Source: an uncultured Acidobacteriia bacterium
GTDB taxonomy: Bacteria; Acidobacteriota; Terriglobia; Bryobacterales; Bryobacteraceae
DNA: 64,000 bases
Direction: 5' to 3'
Assembly (NCBI GenBank): GCA_903881085.1
Contig: CAIRSA010000443.1
Coordinates: forward strand, 53,394 to 117,393
The notes beneath the pieces were generated by a model. That model ran no database searches. It worked only from the letters and a program-made list of their open reading frames with translations, and was not told the DNA's origin. Positions 41,888-51,580 of the stretch are shown here, piece after piece (within the stretch, counting starts at the first letter, position 1; every line of letters begins with the position of its first letter). Both the position numbers and the translations under genes were made by a program.

Positions 41888-42337
41888 ATGAGATGGATGC
41901 TCCCAATTCTGATGCTGGCGGCGATGGCCTCCGGCCCCTTCTATACCGGCTCATGGAAGATTACCTCAGCCGTCGTTGCACCCTGGTGGAGCGAGGCGAA
42001 AAAGCCCGACCCCGCTGAGACCAGGACCTTGGTAGGCCAAGTGGTCGTCATTAACGCCGCTGGAATCAAAGGACCGCGCCAGACCGCTTGCAGGGATCCG
42101 CACTATCAAGTGAAAGTGTATGCGGCGGACATGCTATTTCAGGGGATGTTCAGCGAGATGCAGTCGCGCGACAAGTCGAAGGATCCGGCGAAGGCCGCTG
42201 CCCTGGTTGGCTTCACCGGCTCGAAGTGGAAGACGCTGGAAACAGGTTGCGGCAATGAACTGGACTATCATTTCATCGACGACCGGACCGCCACATTCGG
42301 ACTCAACAACTACATTTACACATTGCGCAAACAGTGA
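41888..42337 (+). CDS. Unknown small exported protein
   Basis: The 149-residue protein starts with a likely signal peptide (MRWMLPILMLAAMASG). The mature part, FYTGSWKITSAVVAPWWSEAKKPDPAETRTLVGQVVVINAAGIKGPRQTAC, continues with a beta-rich region and a final strand NNYIYTLRKQ. Two cysteines (QTAC, TGCGNELDY) may form a disulfide. Short length, beta content and an opening like SWKI resemble lipocalin-like folds, but no motif proves this. It lies 9 bases after the membrane protein gene and ends 3 bases before the convergent lyase gene. Confidence 0.65.
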   Translation: MRWMLPILMLAAMASGPFYTGSWKITSAVVAPWWSEAKKPDPAETRTLVGQVVVINAAGIKGPRQTACRDPHYQVKVYAADMLFQGMFSEMQSRDKSKDPAKAAALVGFTGSKWKTLETGCGNELDYHFIDDRTATFGLNNYIYTLRKQ

Positions 42338-42340
42338 GGA

Positions 42341-44140
42341 TTACCAAGTAAAAAGCATGGCGTTCTGCCAAGTGGAACGCGTGGCTTGAATCCGCACCGT
42401 ATGATTTGAAGTTGGTTTGCCGTCGCGGTCCTTGCCCGCCGTTTCGGCGTAACTCATGGTGGCCTGATCGGGCGTCAGAAGATAGATACGCAGATTGGTC
42501 TTCTTCCCCTGCGCCACAAGCGTTCCATTCTCGCCAGGCACGCATGGAAATTCAGTGTGAAAACGCAGTTCCAACTGCCTCGGGCTATCCGTTTCCACAT
42601 TGTCGATCACAATCAGGAAATTCGGTTTGATCCAAAGCAGCCGGCGCACAAAGCGCTTCAAGCCGGCGGCAGGCGGATAGATTGCCGTGGCGTCACCAAT
42701 GATCTCATCGACTGCTGCGGTGGAGGCAGCGGAGAGAATCTGCGGATTCGCTTTGGGGCGGATTGCGGAAAGAGCATCGAACCACTGCGGGCCTTCGCCC
42801 AACTGCCCCTTGCCGTCAATCACTAGCGTGTTGTGTTGATCGGTCTCCTTCCAGGCATACCCATCGTCGCGCAGTACCCATTCTCCGTTGGCGAAGAGCA
42901 CGAAGTGGTTCGCATCGGGATGGACGTGGCCGCAGCCCGCATCGTAATTGAACTTGTTGATGGCCGCGTGTCCGAGTGGTGGCCCGCACTTGAAGACCAG
43001 CAGCGCTTCATCGCCGCCCCATCCCGAACGCGCGGAGACCAGGCCCAGATCCTCAAAGTGGTGCATCGTGGGCAATTGGTCCGGCGGCTGCTCTGCGACG
43101 GACGGATCGAACCAAATGAGGTTCAGCCAGCGCGCGGTGTTGGCCGTGACCCCGGCGCGGTCCAATGCACCGCCTAGCCATTGAGCGTAGGGATCGCGAT
43201 GCAAGGCGGCCAGGCGGCGTAGAAGATAATCGGGGCCATACCATTCGCTGCGCGGGCAGTCGGCGATGTCCACATTGGTGCTGGCAGAGGTCCACGCTGC
43301 GCGCGGCAGAGACATGTAAAGCCGGTAAGCGGCGGTTTGCGGCCACCACGGACTTGTCGTGGCTTCGCCAAATGCATCGCCCGCCAGATGCCAGTATTTC
43401 AACAAATATTCAACGCCATAGCTCCAGTAACCGGAGCCCTCGTGACTTGCGCCGTCCGGCCCCAGCGCGGCTTCCGTGCTTTGAAATTTCTGCCGCGCCA
43501 GGTTGAGCCATGCGCTGGCGTCGAAATCTCCGCGCAGTGCCAGACCGGCGGTTGCCAGGCCTGACATGTTGACCCAGAGGTGATTCTGCAGGTAGGTGGT
43601 TCGCCAGTAGGCGGTGTTCAGCGCGGCGGCATTCATGGTACTGCCGCGTGCAATGAGAGTGCGGCGAATCTGGTCCCTCACGTCGGATGTCAGGCTCGAA
43701 TAGAGCCAGTCGTAAATCAAAGACAGCCCGAGCAACTGATGGCCGGTGGCCAGTCCCGCGCCGTTTTCCGTACCCTTGCCCCACGTCGGATAGTTGCAGG
43801 ATGCCACCGCCCATCGCGAGGCAGCATTCAGATATTTGGCGTCCGCGGTAAGCAGATGCGCCATGGCGAGAAAGGGCATGGCATTGCCAACGTCGCGTTG
43901 CCACAGCTGTTCGTCGTTGGATGCGGAGTCGTTCACATAGGAAGGCGGATTCTGCCCGGCAAGACTGTCGGCCTGTTGTCGCACGCCTTTCCACATCGCC
44001 GCATGGGTGGTTGTGATGTCCACCTTCAGGCCGGCAACCCGCGCCGAATCGAGAAAGAGGCTGGGGCGAGCGGCGGATTGGGCGTAAAGACGTGCTGCGG
44101 ACGCAGCCGCCAGCGACGCCATGAACTGACGTCTTCTCAC
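42341..44140 (-). CDS. Heparinase II/III-like polysaccharide lyase, Tat-exported
   Basis: The favoured GTG start at 44140 gives 599 residues opening MRRRQFMASLAAASAARLYAQ, a Tat-like signal; the frame is open to 44293 but that sequence looks noncoding. The N-terminal two thirds form an (alpha/alpha) toroid (AMPFLAMAHLLTADAKYLNAASRW, YLQNHLWVNMSGLATAG, GASHEGSGYWSYGVEYLL). The C-terminal third is a beta-sheet domain (YDAGCGHVHPDANHFVLFANGEW, DDGYAWKETDQHNTLVIDG). The Asn-His-W, Tyr and His residues match heparinase II/III and alginate lyase superfamily catalytic sites. It would cleave uronic-acid polysaccharides. Confidence 0.8.
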   Translation of the reverse strand: MRRRQFMASLAAASAARLYAQSAARPSLFLDSARVAGLKVDITTTHAAMWKGVRQQADSLAGQNPPSYVNDSASNDEQLWQRDVGNAMPFLAMAHLLTADAKYLNAASRWAVASCNYPTWGKGTENGAGLATGHQLLGLSLIYDWLYSSLTSDVRDQIRRTLIARGSTMNAAALNTAYWRTTYLQNHLWVNMSGLATAGLALRGDFDASAWLNLARQKFQSTEAALGPDGASHEGSGYWSYGVEYLLKYWHLAGDAFGEATTSPWWPQTAAYRLYMSLPRAAWTSASTNVDIADCPRSEWYGPDYLLRRLAALHRDPYAQWLGGALDRAGVTANTARWLNLIWFDPSVAEQPPDQLPTMHHFEDLGLVSARSGWGGDEALLVFKCGPPLGHAAINKFNYDAGCGHVHPDANHFVLFANGEWVLRDDGYAWKETDQHNTLVIDGKGQLGEGPQWFDALSAIRPKANPQILSAASTAAVDEIIGDATAIYPPAAGLKRFVRRLLWIKPNFLIVIDNVETDSPRQLELRFHTEFPCVPGENGTLVAQGKKTNLRIYLLTPDQATMSYAETAGKDRDGKPTSNHTVRIQATRSTWQNAMLFTW

Positions 44141-44415
44141 AGCGCTATGCTCTCCGAAGATTTTTGAGGAGCGCGGGTGCCCAACTTCGTTTGTAGCACA
44201 TCGAACAGCGCTGAGACTGCACAGCCTAACGAGGCGGAGGAGGTGGAGGGGCCCCTTCGCGACGCGGCGGACGATCCGCGCCTCCGCCCTCATAACGCCG
44301 TTTCCTAGCTATTTGCGGATCTTTTACTCTTCTTTTACAATTCATTACAGGAAGCATCAAAAACCTTCAAGCAGACCCTCCCCATTAGCGGCCCAGTAAG
44401 AATAGGATAAAGACA

Positions 44416-47400
44416 ATGCCCCGCCACTCCTATCTGCTGATCTGCGCTGCGCTCTTACCTTGCGTAATGCCCCTGCCTCTTGTTGCGCAATTCGATTCCG
44501 GCAGCATTGTCGGTTCTGTGCGCGATGCCCATCGCGCTGCCATCCCTGGTGTTCGCATTCAGCTACGCAACCTCGCCACGGGAGTTGCCGAGCAGACAAC
44601 CAGCTCATCCTCAGGAGACTTCCAGTTCCCCATGGTGCGCATTGGCCGCTATCAGTTGGAGGCAACCGCGCCGGCTTTTCAAACCGCGACAGCCGATGGT
44701 GTAGAGGTGGAGGTGGGCGCGCGAAAACGCGTTGATTTCGCGCTGGCGGTCAGCACAGTGCAATCGGCGGTTGATGTGACTGCCTCATCAACCTCGGTAG
44801 TAGAAGCCGACACCAGCGACCGGGGACAGGTGGTGGCGGGCAGTCAGGTGGTGGATCTTCCGCTCGACGGCCGCAATTACTCCGATCTCGCCTGGCTCAC
44901 AGCAGGCATGCGCAAGTCAGACATGGCGGACTCGTCTTCTCCGCGCGAAGGCTCGTTCAATGTGAACGGCATGCGCTCGTCTGTAAACAACTTCATGCTC
45001 GATGGCGTGGACAATAACTCGTATTCGACCAGCAACCAGGGATTCTCCAATCAGATCGCGCAGCCGGCGCCGGACGCGATCGTCGAATTCAAAGTGCAGA
45101 CCAACAATATGAGCGCCGAGTTCGGACGCAGCGGCGGGGCCACGATAAACGTCGCGCTCAAAAGCGGCACAAACGCATTTCACGGTTCGGCCTGGGAGTT
45201 TTACCGCAACACTGCACTGAACGCGGTAGGTTTCTTCAAACCGACGGACAACGTGAAACCGACAATAAACCGCAATCAGTTTGGATTCACGGCAGGCGGC
45301 CCGATCCGCAAGAACAAGACGTTTTACTTCGCCGACTACGAGGGCTTCCGCCTGGTGCAGGCCACTTATCAGCTTGCCAGCATTCCAACGCTGATTCAGC
45401 GCACTGGCAATGTAGGCTCGACGGTGCTGAATCCGTTTACCGGCGCCAGTTATTCGGGCGGCAAGATTCCGGCAAGTGAGCTTGTGCCGTTTGCCATGAA
45501 GGTGCTGAATGACCTGCCACTTCCCGACCGCGGAATTACCACTTCATCGAACAACTACGGCCGGCTGGTGCCGGAGAATCGCTTGTCGGACAAAGGCGAT
45601 GCGAAGATCGACCAATACTGGAATTCGCGATGGAACAGCTTTGTCCGTCTAAGCCAGTTGAAGGAGCACCGCACGCAGCCTGGTATCATTCCAGGACCAT
45701 CGGGCGGCAATGGCAACGGGTATGTCCACATCCTGGCGCAGAGCCTGGCGGTGGGAACAGTATTTATCGCCAGCCCGACAAGCATCTTCGAAGCGCGGCT
45801 CGGCATCACGCGCCAGCGCGGCGGAAAAAGCCCGTTGACAGCAGGTGGCCCCAGCCTGGAGGATGTTTACGGGATTCCGGGCTTCACCACCGACGAACGC
45901 GTCCGTGGCGGACTGAACAGCATCTCCATCGGAGGCTTCAGCCAATTGGGACGCCAGAGCACGAATCCACAGTGGCAGTATCCGACTGTGGTGGATCCCC
46001 GGCTCGTGTATTCCGGCATAGCCGGCCGCCACTCGCTCAAAGCAGGAGCGGAGTTTCAAGCGATCAACGAACAAGTTGAAGACGTCAATCCGCTGTACGG
46101 ACTCATCACTTACGCCGGTACCTTCAGCCGCCCCGCAACCGCGACGGCTACCGCAGTATACGATCTGGCCGATTTTCTGATGGGCGCTCCCAGCCAGATT
46201 GCCGTTACGAATCTGGTAGTGGCGGAGTTACGCACCCGCATGTACTTCGCCTACCTGCAGGACGATTGGAAGGTCAATTCCCGCTTGACGCTGAACTTAG
46301 GCGTGCGCTACGAATTCGCCACACCCACTTACGAAGCGGGAAACAAGTTGAGTAACTACAATCCGGCAACCAATCGAATCGACCTGGCAGGCGCCGGGTC
46401 CCTGTATAACCGCTCCTTGGTGCACCCTGATTATAAGAACTGGGCGCCGCGCATCGGGCTGGCCTACACGCCTGCATTCAAGACCGCGATCCGCGCCGGG
46501 TACGGCATTTCCTATACGCACTTCACGCGGGGTGGCGACGCCAATCTGCTCGCATTCAACGGCCCGCAAAGCGTGCAGGTAAGTATCGAACAACAGCCCG
46601 GACAAGCCGGATACCTGCGCAGCACGGCTGGGATTCCAACGGGCATCACCTCGCCGCAGAACTTCGACCAAACGGTGGACGACGTGAAATGGATCCCGCA
46701 GGATACGCATACCGGTTATGTACAGTCGTGGTTCTTCAGCATCCAGAAAGAAATCGCGCGGCAGACACTGCTCGATGTCGCGTATGTTGGCAACCATTCG
46801 GTGAAGCAGGTGATCTACTACGACTTCAATCAGGCGGCACCGAATTTACCAGGCAAGAATCTGACAGTGGACCTGCGCCGGCCTGACCGGCAGTTTTCGT
46901 CCATCACGGCCGCCGGACCGGACGGCTTCTCCACTTACAATGCGCTGCAGGTGCGCCTGGAACGCCGCTCGCGAGGCGGACTGTACCTGCTGAACTCCTT
47001 CACCTGGTCCAAGGCCATTGACAATGCGACCGATGCCTTGGAAACCGGCAATGGCGACACGATTTATCCGCAGAATTCCCATAACTTCGCCGGGAACAAG
47101 GCGCTGTCGTTGTACAATCAGCCCTGGAATGACGTTGCCACCATCGTCTGGGAATTACCCTTCGGACGCGGCCGCCGCTGGGGCTCCGCTATGCCGGGGA
47201 GCATCGACACGGCCCTAGGCGGATGGCGGCTTGGAATCATCAATAACATGTGGGGCTCGCAACCCGTGAACCTGACCTGGACTGTGCCGCCGCAATTCCA
47301 ACTTTCCTCCGATGCCACACTGCGGCCCAATGTTCTTGGACCTGTGATGCTACCCGCGGACCAACGCACGGCGCAGCAATCGTTCATCGTGGCGAATGTT

Positions 47401-47673
47401 GTAATTCCGAAGGATCCGAGCCAGCCATTTGGAAGCGCGGGGCGTAATATCGCAAAAGGCTTCCCGTACTTTGGATCTAATTTGAGCCTACAGAAAGAAA
47501 TCCGTCTGCGGTATGAACGCATGCGTCTGCAGATACGAAGTGAAGCCTTCAACATTCTCAATCACACAAACTTCAATGCGCCCAGCGGCAGCCGTAGCGC
47601 CACCACCTTCGGCGCGGTAAGTTCCACAAAGGCAGCACGCCAGCTTCAATTCGGAGCCAAACTGATTTGGTAA
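44416..47673 (+). CDS. Oar-like TonB-dependent receptor B
   Basis: The 1085-residue protein has a signal peptide (YLLICAALLPCVMPLPLVAQ), a carboxypeptidase-regulatory-like domain (residues 25-105, SGSIVGSVRDAHRAAIPGVRIQLRN), a plug with VVDLPLDGRNYSDLAWLTAG and FNVNGMRSSVNNFMLDGVDNNSY (135-230), and a long barrel ending in aromatic FGAKLIW. A good AGGATAAAG site precedes the ATG. It is divergent from the lyase gene and followed 47 bases later by two beta-helix proteins, so pectin- or uronate-containing fragments are the likely ligand. Confidence 0.9.
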   Translation: MPRHSYLLICAALLPCVMPLPLVAQFDSGSIVGSVRDAHRAAIPGVRIQLRNLATGVAEQTTSSSSGDFQFPMVRIGRYQLEATAPAFQTATADGVEVEVGARKRVDFALAVSTVQSAVDVTASSTSVVEADTSDRGQVVAGSQVVDLPLDGRNYSDLAWLTAGMRKSDMADSSSPREGSFNVNGMRSSVNNFMLDGVDNNSYSTSNQGFSNQIAQPAPDAIVEFKVQTNNMSAEFGRSGGATINVALKSGTNAFHGSAWEFYRNTALNAVGFFKPTDNVKPTINRNQFGFTAGGPIRKNKTFYFADYEGFRLVQATYQLASIPTLIQRTGNVGSTVLNPFTGASYSGGKIPASELVPFAMKVLNDLPLPDRGITTSSNNYGRLVPENRLSDKGDAKIDQYWNSRWNSFVRLSQLKEHRTQPGIIPGPSGGNGNGYVHILAQSLAVGTVFIASPTSIFEARLGITRQRGGKSPLTAGGPSLEDVYGIPGFTTDERVRGGLNSISIGGFSQLGRQSTNPQWQYPTVVDPRLVYSGIAGRHSLKAGAEFQAINEQVEDVNPLYGLITYAGTFSRPATATATAVYDLADFLMGAPSQIAVTNLVVAELRTRMYFAYLQDDWKVNSRLTLNLGVRYEFATPTYEAGNKLSNYNPATNRIDLAGAGSLYNRSLVHPDYKNWAPRIGLAYTPAFKTAIRAGYGISYTHFTRGGDANLLAFNGPQSVQVSIEQQPGQAGYLRSTAGIPTGITSPQNFDQTVDDVKWIPQDTHTGYVQSWFFSIQKEIARQTLLDVAYVGNHSVKQVIYYDFNQAAPNLPGKNLTVDLRRPDRQFSSITAAGPDGFSTYNALQVRLERRSRGGLYLLNSFTWSKAIDNATDALETGNGDTIYPQNSHNFAGNKALSLYNQPWNDVATIVWELPFGRGRRWGSAMPGSIDTALGGWRLGIINNMWGSQPVNLTWTVPPQFQLSSDATLRPNVLGPVMLPADQRTAQQSFIVANVVIPKDPSQPFGSAGRNIAKGFPYFGSNLSLQKEIRLRYERMRLQIRSEAFNILNHTNFNAPSGSRSATTFGAVSSTKAARQLQFGAKLIW

Positions 47674-47708
47674 GTCGAGAAACACATGGCTTTGTGCAAT
47701 GATGAGTT

Positions 47709-47720
47709 TGAGATCTGAAT
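47709..47720 (+). promoter_or_regulatory. Leader motif shared with the next beta-helix gene
   Basis: TGAGATCTGAAT lies directly before the ATG of the 631-residue gene. TGAGATCCGAAT lies at the same place before the 374-residue gene (49647-49658). Neither has a clear Shine-Dalgarno sequence. A shared short leader upstream (TGTGC...ATGAT) is also present in both. Confidence 0.45.
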
Positions 47721-49616
47721 ATGCATCAACGCACAATCCTTTTATGGGCCATGATGACTTGTGTTGCCCCAGCCAAAGAACTCCATGTTTCCGTCAGGGG
47801 CATCGACACCAACGACGGCTCCGCTGCAAAGCCATTCAAGACCATCTCCGCTGCCGCCAGGCTGGCCCAACCGGGCGACGCGATCACCGTGCATGAAGGC
47901 ACCTACCGCGAACGGGTGACTCCTCCCCGCGGCGGCGAGTCCGATTCGCGGCGCATCGTCTATCAGGCAGCCAGCGGCGAAAACGTGGTGATCAAAGGCT
48001 CCGAAGTGATTCGGAACTGGAAGCCCTTCCTGCCGGGCGTTTGGAAGGCAGCCATCCCCAATTCGTTTTTCGGCACTTACAACCCCTACAAGGATCTGAT
48101 CAATGGCGATTGGTTCGACGCCAAGGGCAGGCCGCACCATACCGGAGAGGTCTACCTCAACGGCAAGTCGCTTTTCGAAACGCATCTACTGGAAAATGTC
48201 CTGAACCCGAAGCCACACCCCGCCACGCTCGATCGCGAGGACTCAACCTGGACCTGGTTCACCGAGAGCGACGCCCAGTTCACCCACATCTACGCCAATT
48301 TTCACGGCAAGAATCCCAATGAAGAGTTGGTGGAGATCAATGTGCGCGATAGCTGCTTCTACCCTGACAAACCGGGGCGCGACTACATCACCGTGCGCGG
48401 CTTCCACATGAGTCAGGCGGCCACGCAATGGGCAGCGCCCACGGCGGAACAGATCGGGCTCATCGGCACCCATTGGAGCAAAGGCTGGATCATCGAGAAC
48501 AACGTGGTCAGCGATTCGAAATGCGTCGGCATCAGTCTGGGCAAAGATCGCAAGACCGGCCATAACGTGTGGACTAATGACCCTCGCAAGGATGGAGCGA
48601 TTCACTACAATGAGACCATCCTGCGTGCTCTGGAGGCCGGCTGGTCGCGGGAAAAGATCGGCTCCCACATCGTACGAAATAACGTAATCTTCAACTGCGA
48701 GCAGGCAGGCATCGTTGGCAGTCTTGGCGCGGTGTTCAGCCGGATCGGTGATAACCACATCTACGACATCTGGACCAAGCGGCAGTTCGCGGGCGCGGAG
48801 ATCGCCGGCATCAAGCTCCACGGAGCCATCGACGTGCTGATCCACAACAACCGGATTCATCGTAGCGGCCGCGGAATCTGGATGGATTGGATGGCACAAG
48901 GCACTCGAATTTCGGGCAACGTGGTTTACGACAACAGCACCGACGATCTGTTTGTTGAGGTCAATCACGGGCCGTTTCTGGTCGACAACAACCTGTTCCT
49001 TTCCGCCTTGAACATGCGCGATGTTTCCCAGGGCGGAGCCTATGTGCATAACTTGATGACGGGACGAATCATCAGCCAGCCGGAGCCTCGGCGCTCCACC
49101 CCATATCACAAGGCACACTCCACGGCGCTTGGCGGCTTGGCCAGCGTGGTGGGTGGTGACGATCGCTTCTACAATAACGTTTTTGTTGGCGCAGGCGGGG
49201 CGGAGGACGTCAATCCGCTTCGCGCAGGAGGGCACGGCCCATGGGTGTACAACCATCGCGATTATCCGCTGCAAACGGGGGGCAATGTCTATTTCGCCGG
49301 TGCTCGCCCTTACTTCCAGGAGAAAAGTGCTCTCGACCTGCGCGCGGAGAATCCCAAGGTCGAACTGATAGAGGAAGACGGCCACGGCTTTCTCCGAATG
49401 ACTCTTGGAGCAGCATTCCGCACTGCTGCGACCAAACGGGTAAACACGGGACCATTGGGCAAGGCCAAGGTCTCGGGACTCGGCTATGAGAACGGCGATG
49501 GCTCGCCGCTGGCCATCGATCGCGATTACTTCGGAAAGAAGCGCAGCGATTCTGCTCCCTCCGCAGGACCGTTTGAGGATCCGGGCCAGGGCAATCTAAA
49601 GATCAAGCTGTGGTGA
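47721..49616 (+). CDS. Right-handed parallel beta-helix protein (DUF1565-like)
   Basis: The 631-residue protein has a short signal peptide (ILLWAMMTCVAPAK). The N-terminus (KELHVSVRGIDTNDGSAAKPFKTISAAARLAQPGDAITVHEGTYRERV) is the DUF1565-like start of many secreted beta-helix proteins. Repeated coils follow (IENNVVSDSKCVGISLG, HIVRNNVIFNCEQAGIVGS, VLIHNNRIHRSGRGIWMDW, RISGNVVYDNSTDDLFVEV). Such proteins are polysaccharide lyases or hydrolases acting on pectin, alginate or similar polymers. No lyase family can be fixed. It lies in an operon-like run after TonB receptor B. Confidence 0.8.
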   Translation: MHQRTILLWAMMTCVAPAKELHVSVRGIDTNDGSAAKPFKTISAAARLAQPGDAITVHEGTYRERVTPPRGGESDSRRIVYQAASGENVVIKGSEVIRNWKPFLPGVWKAAIPNSFFGTYNPYKDLINGDWFDAKGRPHHTGEVYLNGKSLFETHLLENVLNPKPHPATLDREDSTWTWFTESDAQFTHIYANFHGKNPNEELVEINVRDSCFYPDKPGRDYITVRGFHMSQAATQWAAPTAEQIGLIGTHWSKGWIIENNVVSDSKCVGISLGKDRKTGHNVWTNDPRKDGAIHYNETILRALEAGWSREKIGSHIVRNNVIFNCEQAGIVGSLGAVFSRIGDNHIYDIWTKRQFAGAEIAGIKLHGAIDVLIHNNRIHRSGRGIWMDWMAQGTRISGNVVYDNSTDDLFVEVNHGPFLVDNNLFLSALNMRDVSQGGAYVHNLMTGRIISQPEPRRSTPYHKAHSTALGGLASVVGGDDRFYNNVFVGAGGAEDVNPLRAGGHGPWVYNHRDYPLQTGGNVYFAGARPYFQEKSALDLRAENPKVELIEEDGHGFLRMTLGAAFRTAATKRVNTGPLGKAKVSGLGYENGDGSPLAIDRDYFGKKRSDSAPSAGPFEDPGQGNLKIKLW

Positions 49617-49646
49617 GCACTCGCTGCGCCTGTGCCATCATGATAA

Positions 49647-49658
49647 TGAGATCCGAAT
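49647..49658 (+). promoter_or_regulatory. Leader motif shared with the previous beta-helix gene
   Basis: TGAGATCCGAAT directly precedes the ATG at 49659 and differs by one base from the motif at 47709-47720. Its role is not known; it may reflect a duplicated leader or a common binding site. Confidence 0.45.
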
Positions 49659-50783
49659 ATGAACAAACGCGAATTCCTCGGCGTCACTGCCCTTGCCGCC
49701 ATGCAGCCCACCGCCGCGATGGCACAGACAGGCGCAAAAAACGCTTCCGTTTTCAATGTGGTCGACTTTGGCGCGAAGGGTGACGGCAAGACGGCGGATT
49801 CCGAGGCCATCCAGAAGGCCCTCGACGCCGCCGGCAAGGTATCCGGCACCACCTACTTCCCCGCAGGCCGCTACCTGTGCCACGACCTCAAGGTGCACCC
49901 GCACACCTCGGTCCTGGCCGAGCCGCAATGGTCCTATCGCGGCGACGGCGGTGCGATGCTGATCGTCGATTCCGATAAAGCCGACTGCGTGCTCAACATC
50001 ACCGGCGCCTTCGGCGTGCATCTGCGCGGACTCTTCCTACAGGGTCGCCGCGATTTCAAGAAGCCCATCCACGGCGTCTTTCTGAACAACGCGGAAAAGT
50101 ACAGCGCGCAGGAAGACTCCATCGTCATCGACGACTGCAAGATCGAAAGTTTTTCCGGCGATGGCGTGCGCCTGCTGCGAATCTGGCTGTTCATCATCCG
50201 CCACAGCATCATGCAGCACAACCAGGGTAGCGGCATTCAAATTACCGGCTGGGACGGATTTGTGACCGACAACCAGCTATCGGGCAACGGCAGCCACGGC
50301 TTTAACTGCGAGGGCGTTGGCTCCACCATCATGTTCACCGCCAACCGGGTGGAATGGAACAAGGGCTACGGGCTTTTTCTCAACAATGGCGACGCCTGGA
50401 ACGTCACGGGAAACTGCTTCGACAGAAACTTCGGCGCGGGCCTTTGCGCAATGAAAATGCGCGCTACATCCATTACGGGAAACGTCTTCCGCCGCTGCGG
50501 AAAGGACAGCAACCAGTTGGCCGAAGGCGAAAAATCCTGCCAGGTGCGCCTGGATGGCTGCAGCGGACTGACGTTCGTTTCGAACGTATGCGAAGCCGGG
50601 CGCGACGACGGAGCGAAGGGCAAGTACACTCCGCAGTTCGGCTTCATCGTACACAAGCTCAGCTACTCCGTGATCTCGTCCAATACGCTCTTTCATGGCT
50701 ACATGGAAGGCATGGCGGTCGATCAGGGCGAACACGGCCCGGAATATGTGTTCGCCAACAATGTTGGCTGCGTATTGAAGTAG
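49659..50783 (+). CDS. Pectate-lyase-3-like beta-helix protein, exported
   Basis: The 374-residue protein starts with a likely signal (KREFLGVTALAAMQPTAAMAQ). The opening FNVVDFGAKGDGKTADSEAIQKALDAAGKVSGTTYFPAGRYLC is the hallmark of the pectate lyase 3/GH28-like superfamily. Beta-helix coils follow (IVIDDCKIESFSGDGVRLL, GIQITGWDGFVTDNQLSGNGSHGFNCEG, NVTGNCFDRNFGAGLC). Aspartates expected of polygalacturonases are not clearly present, so the reaction is open. It begins 42 bases after the larger beta-helix gene. Confidence 0.8.
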   Translation: MNKREFLGVTALAAMQPTAAMAQTGAKNASVFNVVDFGAKGDGKTADSEAIQKALDAAGKVSGTTYFPAGRYLCHDLKVHPHTSVLAEPQWSYRGDGGAMLIVDSDKADCVLNITGAFGVHLRGLFLQGRRDFKKPIHGVFLNNAEKYSAQEDSIVIDDCKIESFSGDGVRLLRIWLFIIRHSIMQHNQGSGIQITGWDGFVTDNQLSGNGSHGFNCEGVGSTIMFTANRVEWNKGYGLFLNNGDAWNVTGNCFDRNFGAGLCAMKMRATSITGNVFRRCGKDSNQLAEGEKSCQVRLDGCSGLTFVSNVCEAGRDDGAKGKYTPQFGFIVHKLSYSVISSNTLFHGYMEGMAVDQGEHGPEYVFANNVGCVLK

Positions 50784-50813
50784 TCCCGGCAGAAATAGTC
50801 AATAATTGAAGCT

Positions 50814-51518
50814 GTGGACACTTCGCAACAGATCGACCTCTACAAAAAAACCGCGGCCGAAGCTGCGGCAGCGCAACTGACGGACGGCATGATCGTCGGC
50901 CTCGGCTCCGGCACAACCGCGGAATTGGCTGTGGTGGCAATCGGCGCACGCGTCAAAGACGGTCTCAAAATCATCGGCATTCCGACCTCGGAGAAGACCG
51001 CCGCCCTCGCCACCTCGCTTGGAATACAGCTAGCAACGCTGGAAGAGCAGCCCGCTATCGACGTGACCATCGATGGCGCGGATGAAATCGAAGCCCACAC
51101 GCTGAACCTGATCAAAGGCGGCGGCGGGAACCAGTTACGTGAGAAGATAGTCGCAGTGGCCAGCGCGCGTATGATCGTTGTCGCCGACGAACGCAAACTG
51201 GTGCAGCACTTGGGCAAATTCCCGGTGGCAATTGAGATCATTCGATTCGGGTGGCAGTCCACCGCGCATCGCCTGCAACAGTTGGGGGCGCGCACCACGC
51301 TGCGCATTAAGCAAGGCCAGACTTACATTACGGACGACGGGAACTACATCCTAGACTGCGCCTTCGGAACCATAGAATCGCCGGCCACATTGCAGCAACA
51401 ACTCGATGCCGTAGTTGGCGTGGTCGAGCACGGCCTGTTCGTTGGCATCGCCACACAGGCAGTCCTCGCCGGGGCCGCTGGCGTTGAGCTTCTATCCAAG
51501 GATAACGACCCGGCTTAA
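50814..51518 (+). CDS. rpiA: Ribose-5-phosphate isomerase A
   Basis: The 234-residue cytoplasmic enzyme starts at GTG. It shows the RpiA marks: phosphate-binding GLGSGTTAELAV (about residue 29), IPTSEKTAALATSLGI, DVTIDGADEIE (about residue 83) and IKGGGGNQLREKIVA with catalytic Glu, then DERKLVQHLGKFPVAIEI. It interconverts ribose 5-phosphate and ribulose 5-phosphate in the pentose phosphate pathway. Family members usually read KGGGGALxREK; here NQ replaces AL, a mild change. It follows the beta-helix gene by 30 bases and links incoming pentoses to central metabolism. Confidence 0.93.
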   Translation: MDTSQQIDLYKKTAAEAAAAQLTDGMIVGLGSGTTAELAVVAIGARVKDGLKIIGIPTSEKTAALATSLGIQLATLEEQPAIDVTIDGADEIEAHTLNLIKGGGGNQLREKIVAVASARMIVVADERKLVQHLGKFPVAIEIIRFGWQSTAHRLQQLGARTTLRIKQGQTYITDDGNYILDCAFGTIESPATLQQQLDAVVGVVEHGLFVGIATQAVLAGAAGVELLSKDNDPA

Positions 51519-51524
51519 TCGGCA

Positions 51525-51553
51525 TTGACAGCGGCATAAATCGGGCACATAAT
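51525..51553 (+). promoter_or_regulatory. Sigma-70-type promoter
   Basis: TTGACA at 51525-51530 is followed after 17 bases by CATAAT at 51548-51553, close to the consensus pair. It lies 27 bases upstream of the ATG at 51581, with AGAGGAG between. It would give the downstream gene its own transcript. Confidence 0.6.
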
Positions 51554-51580
51554 ACAGTTGCGTTAGCAGAGGAGTTTCAC

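Noticed and set aside
48243..49385. 380-codon minus-strand frame opposite the beta-helix gene
   Set aside because: Antisense shadow of a convincing beta-helix protein.
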